A stretch of DNA of 64,000 nt, taken from the NCBI RefSeq assembly GCF_018130765.1, contig NZ_JAFCJZ010000002.1, positions 493,811 to 557,810 of the forward strand, given 5' to 3'. Below are positions 17,407 to 28,079 of the stretch, piece by piece. The first letter of the stretch is position 1. Each line of letters opens with the position of its first letter. A program made the translations under genes and the position numbers. The stretch comes from Bradyrhizobium iriomotense. GTDB taxonomy: Bacteria; Pseudomonadota; Alphaproteobacteria; Rhizobiales; Xanthobacteraceae. The notes under the pieces are model-generated. The model made no database searches and had not been told where the DNA came from. It saw nothing but the letters and a program-made list of their open reading frames with translations.

Positions 17407-17793
17407 ATGCCCCGCGTTCTCATCATCGACGACCAGAAGGACGTCCGCGCGATGGTCGCGATCGTGCTTCGGGTCAATCGTTTCGAGGTCGTGGAGGCCG
17501 AAAGCGGGGCGGCCGGGCTGAAAGCCTTTGCGGAAAGCCCGTGTGACGCGGCAATCGTCGATATCTTCCTTGGCGACACCAGCGGCGTCGATGTCATCGC
17601 GAGCCTGCGCGAGCGAGCGCCGGGACTCCCCGTGATTGCGGTGTCCGGGATGACGACGCTGGATTTCCTGGAGCAAGCGCCTCACCTCGCCAATGTGGTC
17701 TGCCTGCAAAAGCCGTTTCGGCCAAACGACCTCCTGCAAGCGCTGCGGAAGGCCCAGGCCGCGGCGGGCGGCGAGTTGCCCGCAGCCGTCTGA
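17407..17793 (+). CDS. Single-domain response regulator
   Basis: A 128-residue receiver domain without an output domain. It starts MPRVLIIDDQKDVRAM (acidic pair D9-D10 by motif), with phosphoacceptor Asp in AIVDIFLGDTSG, conserved Ser in VIAVSGM and Lys in LQKPF. Single-domain receivers work as phosphate shuttles or bind partner proteins. The ATG at 17407 gives a normal receiver start; an upstream frame adds unrelated residues. Its divergent position next to the hybrid kinase suggests the two may act together, but this is inference. Confidence 0.88.
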   Translation: MPRVLIIDDQKDVRAMVAIVLRVNRFEVVEAESGAAGLKAFAESPCDAAIVDIFLGDTSGVDVIASLRERAPGLPVIAVSGMTTLDFLEQAPHLANVVCLQKPFRPNDLLQALRKAQAAAGGELPAAV

Positions 17794-17810
17794 CTTTGGC
17801 GCAAGAAGAA

Positions 17811-17834
17811 ACGCCCCGGGGCAAGCCGGGGCGT
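17811..17834 (-). terminator. Rho-independent terminator of the ABC binding-protein gene
   Basis: ACGCCCCGG and CCGGGGCGT form a perfect 9-bp stem with a six-base loop. Read on the minus strand it is followed by TTCTTCTTG, so it ends transcription from livK. The same hairpin lies 17 bases after the plus-strand receiver gene and may slow that transcript too. Confidence 0.8.
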
Positions 17835-17873
17835 GGTGAGTGTTGGATGGCAGCCTGAGGCCCGGCAACCGCG

Positions 17874-18992
17874 TCAGGTGCCGTTGCCCTTGATCTCGGA
17901 GTAGCCGCCCTTGGCGTCCCACTTGTAGACGACGTAATCGATCTGCTTGATGTCGCCCTTGGCGTCATACTCGATCGGGCCGATCACGGTGTCCCACTTG
18001 CCGGCCTTCATCGCCTCCATGACCTTCTTGGCGTCGGTGGTGCCCGCCTTCTTGGCCGCCTGCGACCACACCTGCATCGCCGCGTAGGTGTAGAGCGTAT
18101 AGCCTTCGGGGTCGATGTTCTTGGCCTTGAAGGCATCGACGATCTTCTTGGCGGTCGCCTTGTTGCGCGGATCGGGGCCGAAGGTGAACAGGGTACCTTC
18201 GCCGGCAGGGCCGGTGATGGAGGCGTACTCCTTGTCGGCGAGCGCGTCGCCGGCCATCAGCACCGTCTTGAGGCCCTGGTCGCGCATCTGGCGCAGGATC
18301 AGGCCGCTCTCCTGATGGTAGCCGCCGACATAGACGAGGTCGATGTTGTCGCGCTTCAGGCGCGAGACGATCGCGTTGAAGTCCTTGTCGCCCTTGTTAT
18401 AGGACTCGTACATCTTCTCGGTGATGCCGGCCTTGTTGAGCGCCTTCTTGGTCTCATCCGCAAGACCCTTGCCGTAGGTGGTCTTGTCGTTGAGGATCGC
18501 GATGTTCTTGCCCTTGAAGTTCTTGGCGATGTACTGCGCCGCGATCAGGCCCTGCTGATCGTCACGGCCGCAGACGCGCGCCACGTTCCAGAGCTTGCGC
18601 TCGGTGAAGAGCGGGTTGGTCGAGGCCGGGGTGATCTGAAGGACGTTGCCGTCCGCATAGGCCTCGGAGGCGGGGATCGACGACGACGAGCAATAGTGCC
18701 CGGCGACGAAGGGGATCTTGGAGCCGGCGATCTTCTCGGCAATCGAGCGTGCCTGCTTCGGATCGCAGGCATCGTCCTCGACGGAGAGCGCAAGCTTCTT
18801 GCCGTTGACGCCGCCGGCGGCGTTGATATCGGCCACCGCCATCTCGGCGCCGTTCTTCATCTGGCGGCCGAAGGCGGACTCGCCGCCGGTCATCGGGCCT
18901 GCGACTGCGATGGTGACATCCTGCGCGAATGCCGCGCTCGACAGCGCGATCGACGCGCCGAATGCCAGACCGATGAGCTTCAGTGATTTCAT
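17874..18992 (-). CDS. livK: Branched-chain amino-acid type ABC transporter, periplasmic binding protein
   Basis: A 372-residue periplasmic type-I solute-binding protein. It begins MKSLKLIGLAFGASIAL, a signal peptide cleaved near SSAAFA-QD. The mature part starts DVTIAVAGPMTGGESAFG, typical of LivK/LivJ, with SVEDDACDPKQA and AGHYCSSSSIPAS in the ligand cleft. ATG 18992 is the signal-peptide start; the longer frame adds charged residues in front. It delivers substrate (Leu/Ile/Val or a related amino acid) to the LivHMGF complex encoded next upstream on the same strand. A terminator follows directly. The exact substrate cannot be read from the sequence. Confidence 0.92.
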   Translation of the reverse strand: MKSLKLIGLAFGASIALSSAAFAQDVTIAVAGPMTGGESAFGRQMKNGAEMAVADINAAGGVNGKKLALSVEDDACDPKQARSIAEKIAGSKIPFVAGHYCSSSSIPASEAYADGNVLQITPASTNPLFTERKLWNVARVCGRDDQQGLIAAQYIAKNFKGKNIAILNDKTTYGKGLADETKKALNKAGITEKMYESYNKGDKDFNAIVSRLKRDNIDLVYVGGYHQESGLILRQMRDQGLKTVLMAGDALADKEYASITGPAGEGTLFTFGPDPRNKATAKKIVDAFKAKNIDPEGYTLYTYAAMQVWSQAAKKAGTTDAKKVMEAMKAGKWDTVIGPIEYDAKGDIKQIDYVVYKWDAKGGYSEIKGNGT

Positions 18993-19142
18993 GAGATACC
19001 TCGCGGGTGGTCGCCTGTGGAAGTCGCCGGGCATGCCCGGTCCAAACCGGCGCCATTCTTGAATGAATTCGAGGAGAAGTCACCGGCAAAATACGGGCAT
19101 TGGCGGAGATATCTCGCCACATTGCGTTGCATATGGCCGCGC

Positions 19143-19882
19143 TCAGCCGTGCCGGCCGCCTTCCAGATAGGCGGCGCGAATCTCAGGGCGCTGCAGCAAC
19201 TCGGCGCCGGTCCCGGCCAGCGTGATCAGGCCATTGACCATGACATAGCCGCGGTGGGCGAGCTTGAGCGCATGGTTGGCGTTCTGCTCGACGATCAGGA
19301 CGGTCAGGCCGTCCTGCCGGTTCAGGGTGCGGATGGCGTCGAAAATCTGGCGGGCGATCAGCGGCGCGAGCCCGAGCGAGGGCTCGTCGAGCAGGAGCAG
19401 GCGGGGACGGCTCATCAAGGCACGGCCGATCGCCAGCATCTGCTGCTCGCCGCCGGACAGGGTTCCGCCGCGCTGGGCGTAGCGTTCCTTCAGCCGCGGA
19501 AACAGCGTGAAGACGCGCTGGAGCGTCGCCTCGCGCTCGGCCTCGGTGCATCCGGTGGCATCGGCCCCCATCTGGAGGTTTTCCGCCACGCTCATGCGCG
19601 GGAAGATGCGGCGGCCCTCCGGCGATTGCGCGATGCGCAAATGCGCGATCTCGTGGGTCGGGACGTCGGTGATGTCGCGGCCTTCGTACAGGATCTGACC
19701 GGCACGGGCCCGCGGCTTGCCGAAGATCGTCATCATCAGCGTCGACTTGCCGGCGCCGTTGGCGCCGATCAGCGCCACGATCTCGCCGGCATTGATCTCG
19801 ACGTCGACGCCCTTGAGCGCCTCGATCTTGCCGTAGGCAGCGCGCAAGGACCGGATCGCGAGCAGGGGAGTGGGTGCCGCCG

Positions 19883-19886
<4 letters not shown>
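19143..19886 (-). CDS. livF: Branched-chain amino-acid type ABC transporter, ATPase LivF
   Basis: A 247-residue cytosolic ATPase. It has Walker A GANGAGKST, Q-loop region IAQSPEGRRIFPRMSV, signature LSGGEQQM, Walker B LLLLDEPSLGLAP and the His-switch region. EGRRIFPRMSVAENLQMG is typical of LivF. The GTG start at 19886 overlaps the end of livG by 4 bases; the long upstream frame is antiparallel noise over livG. It drives uptake with LivG, LivH and LivM. It is the last ATPase gene of the operon, with livK following after about 150 bases. Confidence 0.95.
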
Positions 19887-20733
<847 letters not shown>

Positions 20734-20737
<4 letters not shown>

Positions 20738-22053
20738 CCGTGCCCTTCCTTGACGAGGTCGGAGGAGATCGCCTGCGCCTTGGTCAGATACACGGTCGGG
20801 GCACGATGGCCGATCAGGCCGCGCGGCCGCCAGATCATGATCAGCACCATGGCCATGCCGAACACCAGCATGCGGTAGGTCTCGAGGCCGCGGAACAGCT
20901 CGAAGCCGCCGATCATGGCGAGCGCGGCGAGGGCCACGCCAAGCTGGGAACCCATGCCGCCGAGTACGACGATGGCGAGCACCAGCGCCGATTCCTGGAA
21001 GGTGAAGGATTCCGGGCTGATGAAGCCCTGGCGGGTGGCGAAGAACGCGCCGGCGAAGCCGCCGAACATGGCGCCGGTCGCGAACGCGGTGAGCTTCGTC
21101 GTCGTGGTGTTGATGCCGAGCGCCCGGCAGGCGACCTCGTCCTCGCGCAAGGCCTCCCAGGCGCGGCCGATCGGCAGGCGGCGCAGGCGGATCGTCACCC
21201 AATTGGTGAGCAGCGCCAGCGCCAGGATCAGGTAGAACAGGAAGATGATGCGGTGGGTCGAGGAGTACTCGATGCCGAGTTTTGCTGCTAACCCGTCATC
21301 GCTGTTGTCGAGCGGGATACCGAAGAAGGTGGGACGCGGAATGCCGGGGACGCCGTTGGGACCACCGGTCAGGCTCTGCCAGTTGATGATGACGAGGCGG
21401 ATGATCTCGCCGAAGGCCAGCGTCACGATGGCGAGATAATCGCCGCGCAGCCGCAGCACGGGAAAGCCGAGCAGCACGCCCCAGAACGCGGCGAGGATGC
21501 CGGCGAGCGGCAGGCAGACCCAGAACGACCAGCCGAAATTGGTGGCGAGCAGCGCGTAGGAATAGGCGCCCACCGCATAGAACGCGACATAGCCGAGATC
21601 GAGCAGGCCGGCGAGCCCGACCACCACGTTCAATCCCCAGCCCAGCATCACATAGGTGAGTACGAGGATCGCGAGATCGAGGATGTAGCGCTGGTTATAG
21701 AAAATGACGGGTACCAGCAGCGTGAAGATCAGAAGCGCCGGCGCGAGGTAGCGGCCGACGAACGACATTCCGCTTTGTATCGCCGGCGGCACCAGCTTCT
21801 CGGTGCCGGTCGGGCCGATCCACTGCCGCAATAGCTCGATCACGATCGAGCCGCCGAACACGATGCCGACGAGGGAGGCGAGCTCGCCGAAACGCGTCAT
21901 ATAGGTGAGCTGGCCGTCGGAGCCTGCCTCGGTGCGGATGCCGACCATCAGCGAGAACAGCACCAGCGCGACGAGGGCGTTGATGAAGGCGGTCTTGAGG
22001 AGGAAGGAGATGCCCTTTGCAGGCTTTGCCGTCATGGTCGGGGGAGCTGTCAC
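20734..22053 (-). CDS. livM: Branched-chain amino-acid type ABC transporter, permease LivM
   Basis: A 439-residue inner-membrane permease with about ten hydrophobic helices. The LivM core includes GLAGLLDLGYVAFYAVGAYS and the cytoplasmic coupling loop REDEVACRALGINTTTTKL, which contacts the ATPase. The N-terminal extension of about 120 residues with extra helices makes it longer than many LivM proteins, as seen in some rhizobial forms. The GTG at 22053 lies 12 bases after the livH stop; ATG 22035 is an alternative start. Forms the pore with LivH. Confidence 0.93.
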
Positions 22054-22065
22054 GCGGCCGGTCCG

Positions 22066-22983
<918 letters not shown>

Positions 22984-23152
22984 AGGCTGCCGTTACCAAA
23001 CCTGACGCGGCTCAAAGGGAGCTTCTTCGAGAGAGAGTGATTGAGTTTCTTCTCGGGCCCCGGCAGCCCTTGAGCGTTCTGCCGGTTTTGTAACAGGAGG
23101 GAACTGGCCGCCGCAACAGCTCACGCCTCGGCAGAAGGTCTTGTACAGAGGT

Positions 23153-23225
23153 CATTTTGGTTACGGATGTCATCTCGGAGGTTCCGCAGGTGCGAGGAAC
23201 CGGGTTCCGCGGGGCAACCAAAATG
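23153..23225 (+). ncRNA. Candidate structured leader RNA with alternative stems
   Basis: CATTTTGGTT (23153-23162) and AACCAAAATG (23216-23225) form a perfect 10-bp closing stem. Inside lie GGTTCC at 23180-23185, GGAACC at 23196-23201 and GGTTCC at 23203-23208: the middle copy can pair with either flanking one, so two folds exclude each other. It ends 50 bases before the Q/G-rich small protein at 23276. This is the layout of a regulatory leader or small RNA, but no known class was recognised and the strand is inferred from the neighbour. Confidence 0.4.
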
Positions 23226-23275
23226 GAGGCCGGCCGTTATGACCCCTCTGACGTCCAACAAGGGAGTTTCCCCGA

Positions 23276-23446
23276 ATGACGAAGCAGCAGAACCAGAATC
23301 CGGGTCAGCAGAGTCAGAACCCCGGCCAGCGCAACCCGCAACAGCAGGGCGGCGGCCAGAAACCCGGACAGCAGCAGCAGGACCCGATGCGCCAGGGTGA
23401 TCGGCCCGGCCAGCAGCAGGGCGGCCAGCGCGGCCAGGACGAGTAG
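23276..23446 (+). CDS. Gln/Gly/Pro-rich small protein, 56 residues
   Basis: The frame starts MTKQQNQNPGQQSQNPGQRN and ends GGQRGQDE. It is built almost only of Gln, Gly, Asn, Pro, Arg and Asp, has no hydrophobic residues to form a core and should be intrinsically disordered. GGGAG lies upstream of the ATG and a strong terminator follows 23 bases after the stop. Together with the structured leader this is a complete small transcription unit, which supports a real gene. Function unknown; a hydrophilic stress- or desiccation-related role is only a guess from composition. Confidence 0.7.
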   Translation: MTKQQNQNPGQQSQNPGQRNPQQQGGGQKPGQQQQDPMRQGDRPGQQQGGQRGQDE

Positions 23447-23469
23447 TTTGGGAGCCTAGGAGTAGGAGG

Positions 23470-23499
23470 GGCCCCGCCGGAAGGCGGGGCCTTCTTCTT
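23470..23499 (+). terminator. Rho-independent terminator after the Q/G-rich gene
   Basis: GGCCCCGCC (23470-23478), loop GGAA, and GGCGGGGCC (23483-23491) form a perfect 9-bp stem followed by TTCTTCTT. A clear intrinsic terminator on the plus strand. Confidence 0.88.
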
Positions 23500-23557
23500 G
23501 GTTCGGCGCACCGGCCAGCCGGGCAGTTAAGGTAAACAAAGGGTTTAAATTGCCGCC

Positions 23558-24154
23558 ATGGTCCGATGCGAGTTAGCTCCCGGTAAAGCCTTCCCTCGAA
23601 GGCGGATGGCAGGCGAAGCGGATAGCGGCATGTTCAGGAATTGGCGGATCGGCTCGGTCAACGGCGCACTGCTGGCGGCCTATTTCATCCCGGCCTGGGC
23701 GCTGGTCGCCTTCAACATCTTCGTTGCGCCGGTGCACGGCCTCTATGAGCGGCCGAGCGTCGCGGTGGCGCTCTTTCTCAGCGATCATCTCCAGATGGCG
23801 GGGATGGACACGGTGCGTGCGGCCTGGCTGCTGGCGCTGGGACGGCTCACCGTCGTGGCGTTCTTTGCGATCTACCTCGTGCTGCTGTGCATTCCCCGGA
23901 CCCGCAGGAACGGCGGTAGTGACGAGGCGCTCGGCATTGCGCTGGCGCTCGGCAGCCTGATCTCGTTTGCGAGCATGGTCATGGCCTCGAAGGTCGGCGA
24001 GATGGCCGCCCTCCGCCTGCACGCGACCGAGCTTCTGCTGCTCCTGGGGGCTGCGATCGTGGTGTTGATCGAACGGCCGGAGCCGGCACCAAAGGCCGTC
24101 GAGGCCGCTGCGCCGCTAGCTCTTGAGCAGACCGAGCTCCTGCACAATCGCTGA
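23558..24154 (+). CDS. Integral membrane protein of unknown function
   Basis: Up to 198 residues, with four hydrophobic helices: around VNGALLAAYFIPAWALVAF, then AAWLLALGRLTVVAFFAIYL, ALGIALALGSLISFASMVM and ATELLLLLGAAIVVLI. The ends are polar. The start is uncertain: ATG 23558 gives the longest form, while ATG 23606 and 23630 begin closer to the first helix, and 23630 (MFRNWRIGS) looks most natural. No family was recognised. Its last 39 bases overlap the tail of pcaC on the opposite strand. Confidence 0.7.
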   Translation: MVRCELAPGKAFPRRRMAGEADSGMFRNWRIGSVNGALLAAYFIPAWALVAFNIFVAPVHGLYERPSVAVALFLSDHLQMAGMDTVRAAWLLALGRLTVVAFFAIYLVLLCIPRTRRNGGSDEALGIALALGSLISFASMVMASKVGEMAALRLHATELLLLLGAAIVVLIERPEPAPKAVEAAAPLALEQTELLHNR

Positions 24155-24508
24155 GGCTTCCTTGACGGCGTGGTTCGCCGCCGGCACTCCGCAATAGATC
24201 GCCTGCTGGAGCAGGATTTCCTTGATGTCATCAGGCGTGAAGCCGCCCTCGGCGAGCGCCGCGCGCACATGCAGGCGGAATTCGTCCCATTGCCCGAGCG
24301 CGACCATGGTGCCGATGACGAGCACCCGCCGCGTGCGCTCATCGAAATGCGGCCGCGTCCAGATCTCGCCCCAGGCATAGCGCGTGATCAGGTCCTGGAA
24401 ATCGGTGTTGAAGGCATTGCGGTTCGCGATCGACTTGTCGACCCAGGCATTGCCCAGCACCTTTCGGCGCACGTTCATGCCGGCATCGCGGCGCTTCTGG
24501 TCGTCCAT
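24116..24508 (-). CDS. pcaC: 4-carboxymuconolactone decarboxylase
   Basis: A 130-residue all-helical enzyme that decarboxylates 4-carboxymuconolactone to 3-oxoadipate enol-lactone in the protocatechuate branch of the beta-ketoadipate pathway. It starts MDDQKRRDAGMNVRRKVLG and contains FQDLITRYAWGEIWTRP and EILLQQAIYCGVPAANHA, close to the known PcaC pattern including the Cys-Gly-x-Pro-A-x-x-x-A core. ATG 24508 is the family start; the longer frame reads into the upstream repeat. It is the last gene of pcaB-pcaD-pcaC, but a palindromic repeat separates it from pcaD. Its 3' end overlaps the convergent membrane-protein gene by 39 bases. Confidence 0.95.
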   Translation of the reverse strand: MDDQKRRDAGMNVRRKVLGNAWVDKSIANRNAFNTDFQDLITRYAWGEIWTRPHFDERTRRVLVIGTMVALGQWDEFRLHVRAALAEGGFTPDDIKEILLQQAIYCGVPAANHAVKEASAIVQELGLLKS

Positions 24509-24530
24509 GGTGTTTCTCCGGATCAGTTCT

Positions 24531-24622
24531 GGGGCGCCTCGAAGAGGCGAACCCGGAATCTCGAGGTTGTGAATGCCGATCGAGATTCCGGGTTCGATGC
24601 TTTGCATCGCCCCGGAATGACG
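24531..24622. repeat. Family A palindromic repeat, copy 1
   Basis: A shortened copy containing ACCCGGAATCTCGAG and its partner CGAGATTCCGGGTTCGATGC, closing CGCCCCGGAATGAC. The outer left end is degenerate. It belongs to the same family as the copies at 29893, 34503, 41143, 46626 and the arms around the GIY-YIG gene at 60732. It lies between pcaD and pcaC without breaking the operon's direction. Confidence 0.75.
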
Positions 24623-24632
24623 ATGCGCGCAA

Positions 24633-25415
24633 TCAGCGCTGCGTCAAAAATCCCACCACCGCATCCGTGAACGCATGCGGCTGCTCGACGTTGGAAATGT
24701 GCGCGGCGTCGATGATGGTCATGCTGGCGCCGGGAATGTTCGAGCGGATCAGCTCGGCCGCCGAGATCGGTGTCGCCATGTCGTGGCGGCCGGCGATCAC
24801 CAGCGTCGGGCTCTTGATCTTCGGCAGCAGCGCGCGCTGGTCGAGCGTCGACAGCGCCTCGCAGCAGGCGAGATAGCCTTCGACAGGGGAAGCCAGCAGC
24901 ATCGATTTCATCTTCGCCGTGATCTTGGGCTCGCGTTCGCGGAAATCCTGGGTGAGCCATCCCGCGATCACGGCATCGGCGACCGCCGCAATGCCGCCCT
25001 TCTTCACCGCATCGATGCGCTCCAGCCATTTGGTCGGCTCGGCATAGTAGCAGGAGGTGTTGGCGAGGATAAGCTTGCCGAAGCGCTCCGGGGCATTGGC
25101 GCCCAGCCATTGCCCGACCATGCCGCCCATCGACAGGCCGCACCAATGCACCTTCTCGATATTGAGGTCGTCGAGGATCGCGAGCACGTCGCGGCCGAAC
25201 CGCTCCATCGTGTAGGGACCAGGCGGAACGTTGGACTTGCCGTGGCCGCGGCGGTCGTAGCGGATGACGCGGAACACCTGCGTCAGCGCCTTCATCTGCG
25301 GCTCCCACATCTGCAGCGTGCAGCCGAGCGAGTTGGACAGCATCAGGGTTGGCCCGCCGTCGCGGCCTTCGACGGAGACGTTGATCAGGCAACCGTCGGC
25401 ATCGATCATGGGCAT
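24633..25415 (-). CDS. pcaD: 3-oxoadipate enol-lactonase
   Basis: A 260-residue alpha/beta-hydrolase that opens 3-oxoadipate enol-lactone to 3-oxoadipate. Visible are SNSLGCTLQMWEPQ near the oxyanion region, YDRRGHGKS, the nucleophile elbow GLSMGG (Ser about 94), the acid in GRHDMATP and the base His in AAHISNVEQP. The lid carries the Trp/Tyr-rich segment typical of PcaD. It starts 16 bases after the pcaB stop, so the two are co-transcribed; pcaC follows. Confidence 0.95.
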   Translation of the reverse strand: MPMIDADGCLINVSVEGRDGGPTLMLSNSLGCTLQMWEPQMKALTQVFRVIRYDRRGHGKSNVPPGPYTMERFGRDVLAILDDLNIEKVHWCGLSMGGMVGQWLGANAPERFGKLILANTSCYYAEPTKWLERIDAVKKGGIAAVADAVIAGWLTQDFREREPKITAKMKSMLLASPVEGYLACCEALSTLDQRALLPKIKSPTLVIAGRHDMATPISAAELIRSNIPGASMTIIDAAHISNVEQPHAFTDAVVGFLTQR

Positions 25416-25431
25416 GCTGGCGTCTCCGTAT

Positions 25432-26787
25432 CTATTCGCGATCGAGGCTGTCGAGCAGGCGGTCGATCAAGGCCTGCGAAGCCCCTTGATAGGCCATCGG
25501 CTCGAACAATGCCGCAATTTTTTCCGGTGCGAGATGCGCGGTGACCTGCGAATCGCCTGACAGCACCTCGCGCAGATGCTTCTTCTCGGCAACCGCGCGC
25601 TTGCTCGCGGCCTCGACGAGATGATGTGCGTCGCTCTTGCCGATCTTGTCCGCCAGCGCGAAGGTGACGGCCTCGGCCATGATCAGCCCATGCGTCGCAT
25701 CGAGGTTGCTGCGCATGCGCGCGGCATCGACATCGAGCCCTTCGGCGATGTCGACGATGGCGGCGAGCGCACCGGAAGCAACCAGCATCAATTGCGGCAG
25801 CGTCGGCCATTCGGCGTGCCAGGGACCGGCGCTGCGCTCATGGTCCTGCACTTGAGCGGCAAAAATCGTCGCGGCGAGCTGCGGCGCCATGGTGGCTGCG
25901 CCCAGCGCGCTTGCGGCGGCGACCGGGTTGCGCTTGTGCGGCATGGTCGACGAGCCGCCGCGACCTTCGCCGGCGGGCTCGAAGGCTTCGCCGACATCGG
26001 TCTGCATCAGCAGCGAGACGTCGCGCGCGATCTTGCCGCAGCTGCCGGCAAGGATCGCAAAGGCTGATGCCGCTTCCGCGATGCGGTCGCGATGGGTGTG
26101 CCAGGGCGCCTCCGGCAGTGGCAGGTCGAGCTCCTGCGCCAATCGTTCGGCGACTGCGAGCCCTTTGTCGCCGAGGGCGGCGAGCGTACCGGCGGCGCCG
26201 CCGAATTGCAGTGCCAGGCCCTCGCGGCGGAGCCGCCTGAGGCGACAGCGGGCACGGGCGAGGCTTGCGGCATATTCCGCGGCCTTCAGCCCGAACGGCA
26301 TAGGCAGCGCGTGCTGGAGCCAGGTCCGCGCCACCATGGCGGTGTTGCGATGGGTGCGAGCGAGCGCCGCAAAACCTTTGATGGCGCGGCTGAGGTCGGC
26401 ATCGAGAGCGTCGATGCCGGCGCGAAGCGTCAGCATGGTCGCGGTGTCGATGACATCCTGGCTGGTCGCGCCCCAATGCACGTAGCGCGCGGCCTCCGCA
26501 TCTGCTTTCGCGACATTGGTGGTCAGCGCCTTCACCAGGGGAATCGCGAGATTGCCGGATCGCGTCGCGGCGTCGGCCAGGGCCGCGATGTCGAAGGAAG
26601 AGGCCTTGCAGGCGGCTTCAATGGGCCCGACGGCGGCCGCGGGAATCACGCCCGTGGCGGTCTCGGCCCGCGCCAGGGCTGCCTCGAAATCGAGCATGTT
26701 CTGCAGCGTCGACTGATCGTCGCAGACGGCGCGCATGGCCGCGCTGGACAGCATCGGCGCGAGCAGGGGGGAGAGGGATGTGCTCAT
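25432..26787 (-). CDS. pcaB: 3-carboxy-cis,cis-muconate cycloisomerase
   Basis: A 451-residue member of the fumarase/argininosuccinate lyase superfamily that cyclises 3-carboxymuconate to 4-carboxymuconolactone. The signature GSSTMPHKRNP is present near residue 280, and HWGATSQDVIDT near 155 is the usual first active-site segment. Length fits PcaB. It heads pcaB-pcaD-pcaC; pcaGH, needed to make the substrate, is not in the window. The upstream 183 bases separate it from the divergent coxG. A regulator of the PcaQ type was not found nearby. Confidence 0.95.
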   Translation of the reverse strand: MSTSLSPLLAPMLSSAAMRAVCDDQSTLQNMLDFEAALARAETATGVIPAAAVGPIEAACKASSFDIAALADAATRSGNLAIPLVKALTTNVAKADAEAARYVHWGATSQDVIDTATMLTLRAGIDALDADLSRAIKGFAALARTHRNTAMVARTWLQHALPMPFGLKAAEYAASLARARCRLRRLRREGLALQFGGAAGTLAALGDKGLAVAERLAQELDLPLPEAPWHTHRDRIAEAASAFAILAGSCGKIARDVSLLMQTDVGEAFEPAGEGRGGSSTMPHKRNPVAAASALGAATMAPQLAATIFAAQVQDHERSAGPWHAEWPTLPQLMLVASGALAAIVDIAEGLDVDAARMRSNLDATHGLIMAEAVTFALADKIGKSDAHHLVEAASKRAVAEKKHLREVLSGDSQVTAHLAPEKIAALFEPMAYQGASQALIDRLLDSLDRE

Positions 26788-26970
26788 ATCGTGCGGGACC
26801 TAACCATCATGGCCCGGCTCTGCCAATCCAAAACCGCTCGCGCAAGCTTTTTGCAGTTGCGAATATGCATTGCACGTGACCAGGCGTGCCCTTTCCTTTG
26901 TGGCCTCCGTGCGTTACTTGAGCAGCACTATAGTTACGCGACCCAGGTTCAAGATTCCGGGAGGCACCCC

Positions 26971-27417
26971 ATGGCCATGACAATGAACGGCGAAGTCCAG
27001 CTCGCAGCGCCGCGTGAGGCCGTGTGGGCCAAGCTCAACGATCCCGAGGTGCTGAAGGCCTGCATCCCCGGTTGCGAGGAGCTGGAGAGGACCGAGGACG
27101 GTGGCTTCCGCGCAACGGCAAAAATGAAGGTCGGGCCGGTGTCGGCGCGCTTCAAGGGTAAGGTGACGCTCTCAGATCTCGACCCGCCGAACGGCTACAA
27201 GATCTCAGGCGAAGGCGAGGGCGGGGTGGCCGGCTTCGCCAAGGGCGGAGCGGCGGTCAAGCTCGCGGAGAAGGACGGCGGCACGCTGCTCTCCTACGAC
27301 GTCGAGGCGCAGATCGGCGGCAAGTTGGCGCAGCTTGGGCAGCGCCTGATCAACGGCGCCGCGAAGAAGCTGGCCGACGAGTTTTTCGCGAACTTCGCCA
27401 AAGCTGTACAGGGCTAG
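26971..27417 (+). CDS. coxG: CoxG-type SRPBCC protein (CO dehydrogenase subunit G family)
   Basis: A 148-residue lipid-binding-like (SRPBCC/CoxG) protein that begins MAMTMNGEVQLAAPREAVW. It contains KLNDPEVLKACIPGCEELE, the standard CoxG signature, and GEGEGGVAGFAKGGA later. CoxG helps anchor CO dehydrogenase to the membrane in carboxydotrophs; in other members the role is unclear. Here it is the first gene of the cox cluster. The ATG at 26971 has GGGAGG a few bases upstream. coxS begins about 150 bases further on. Confidence 0.92.
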   Translation: MAMTMNGEVQLAAPREAVWAKLNDPEVLKACIPGCEELERTEDGGFRATAKMKVGPVSARFKGKVTLSDLDPPNGYKISGEGEGGVAGFAKGGAAVKLAEKDGGTLLSYDVEAQIGGKLAQLGQRLINGAAKKLADEFFANFAKAVQG

Positions 27418-27566
27418 CGGTACAGGGCTGAAACCTATCGCCTTTCGGCATGGCGCCTTGCGTCCGGGGTGATGTTGCCCCAGGGGACAATGGCCCATAT
27501 GATAGGTTGGAATAATTATAAGAACCGCTTCGACGGGACCCGTCGGGGCGCTGATAGAGAGTGCTT

Positions 27567-28052
27567 ATGGCAAAAATCTCCCTCATCGTGAACGGCAATC
27601 CTGTGACGGCAAACGTCGATCCCCGCACGCTGCTGGTGCAGTTCCTGCGCGAGAATCTGCGCCTGACGGGCACCCATGTCGGCTGCGACACCTCGCAGTG
27701 CGGCGCCTGCGTCGTGCATCTCGACGGCAAGGCCGTGAAGTCCTGCACCACGCTTGCGGTGATGGCCGACGGTCACGAGGTCAAGACGATCGAGGGGCTG
27801 GCCGCCGATGGTGCGCCGCTGCATCCGATGCAGGAAGCCTTCCGCGAGCACCATGGCCTGCAGTGCGGCTTCTGCACGCCGGGCATGATCATGACCGCGA
27901 TCGACATCGTGCACCGCAAGGGCAACGAGCTCGACGACCATACGATCCGGGAAGAACTAGAAGGCAATCTCTGCCGCTGCACCGGTTACCAGAACATCGT
28001 CGCCTCGATCTCCGCCGGCGCCAAGGCGATGGCGAAATCCGATCTCGCGTAA
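27567..28052 (+). CDS. coxS: CO dehydrogenase-type small subunit, two [2Fe-2S] clusters
   Basis: A 161-residue iron-sulfur subunit of the xanthine oxidase/CODH family. The plant-type cluster ligands lie in [10 protein letters not shown] plus a following SC, and the second cluster in CGFCTPGM and CRCTGYQN. It passes electrons from the molybdenum centre in the large subunit to FAD in CoxM. ATG 27567 was chosen; GTG 27561 is two codons earlier. coxM follows after only 27 bases, with no large-subunit gene between, which is not the usual order. Confidence 0.93.
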   Translation: MAKISLIVNGNPVTANVDPRTLLVQFLRENLRLTGTHVGCDTSQCGACVVHLDGKAVKSCTTLAVMADGHEVKTIEGLAADGAPLHPMQEAFREHHGLQCGFCTPGMIMTAIDIVHRKGNELDDHTIREELEGNLCRCTGYQNIVASISAGAKAMAKSDLA

Positions 28053-28079
28053 CGCGCATCCCGCGATCAGGACATTCAG

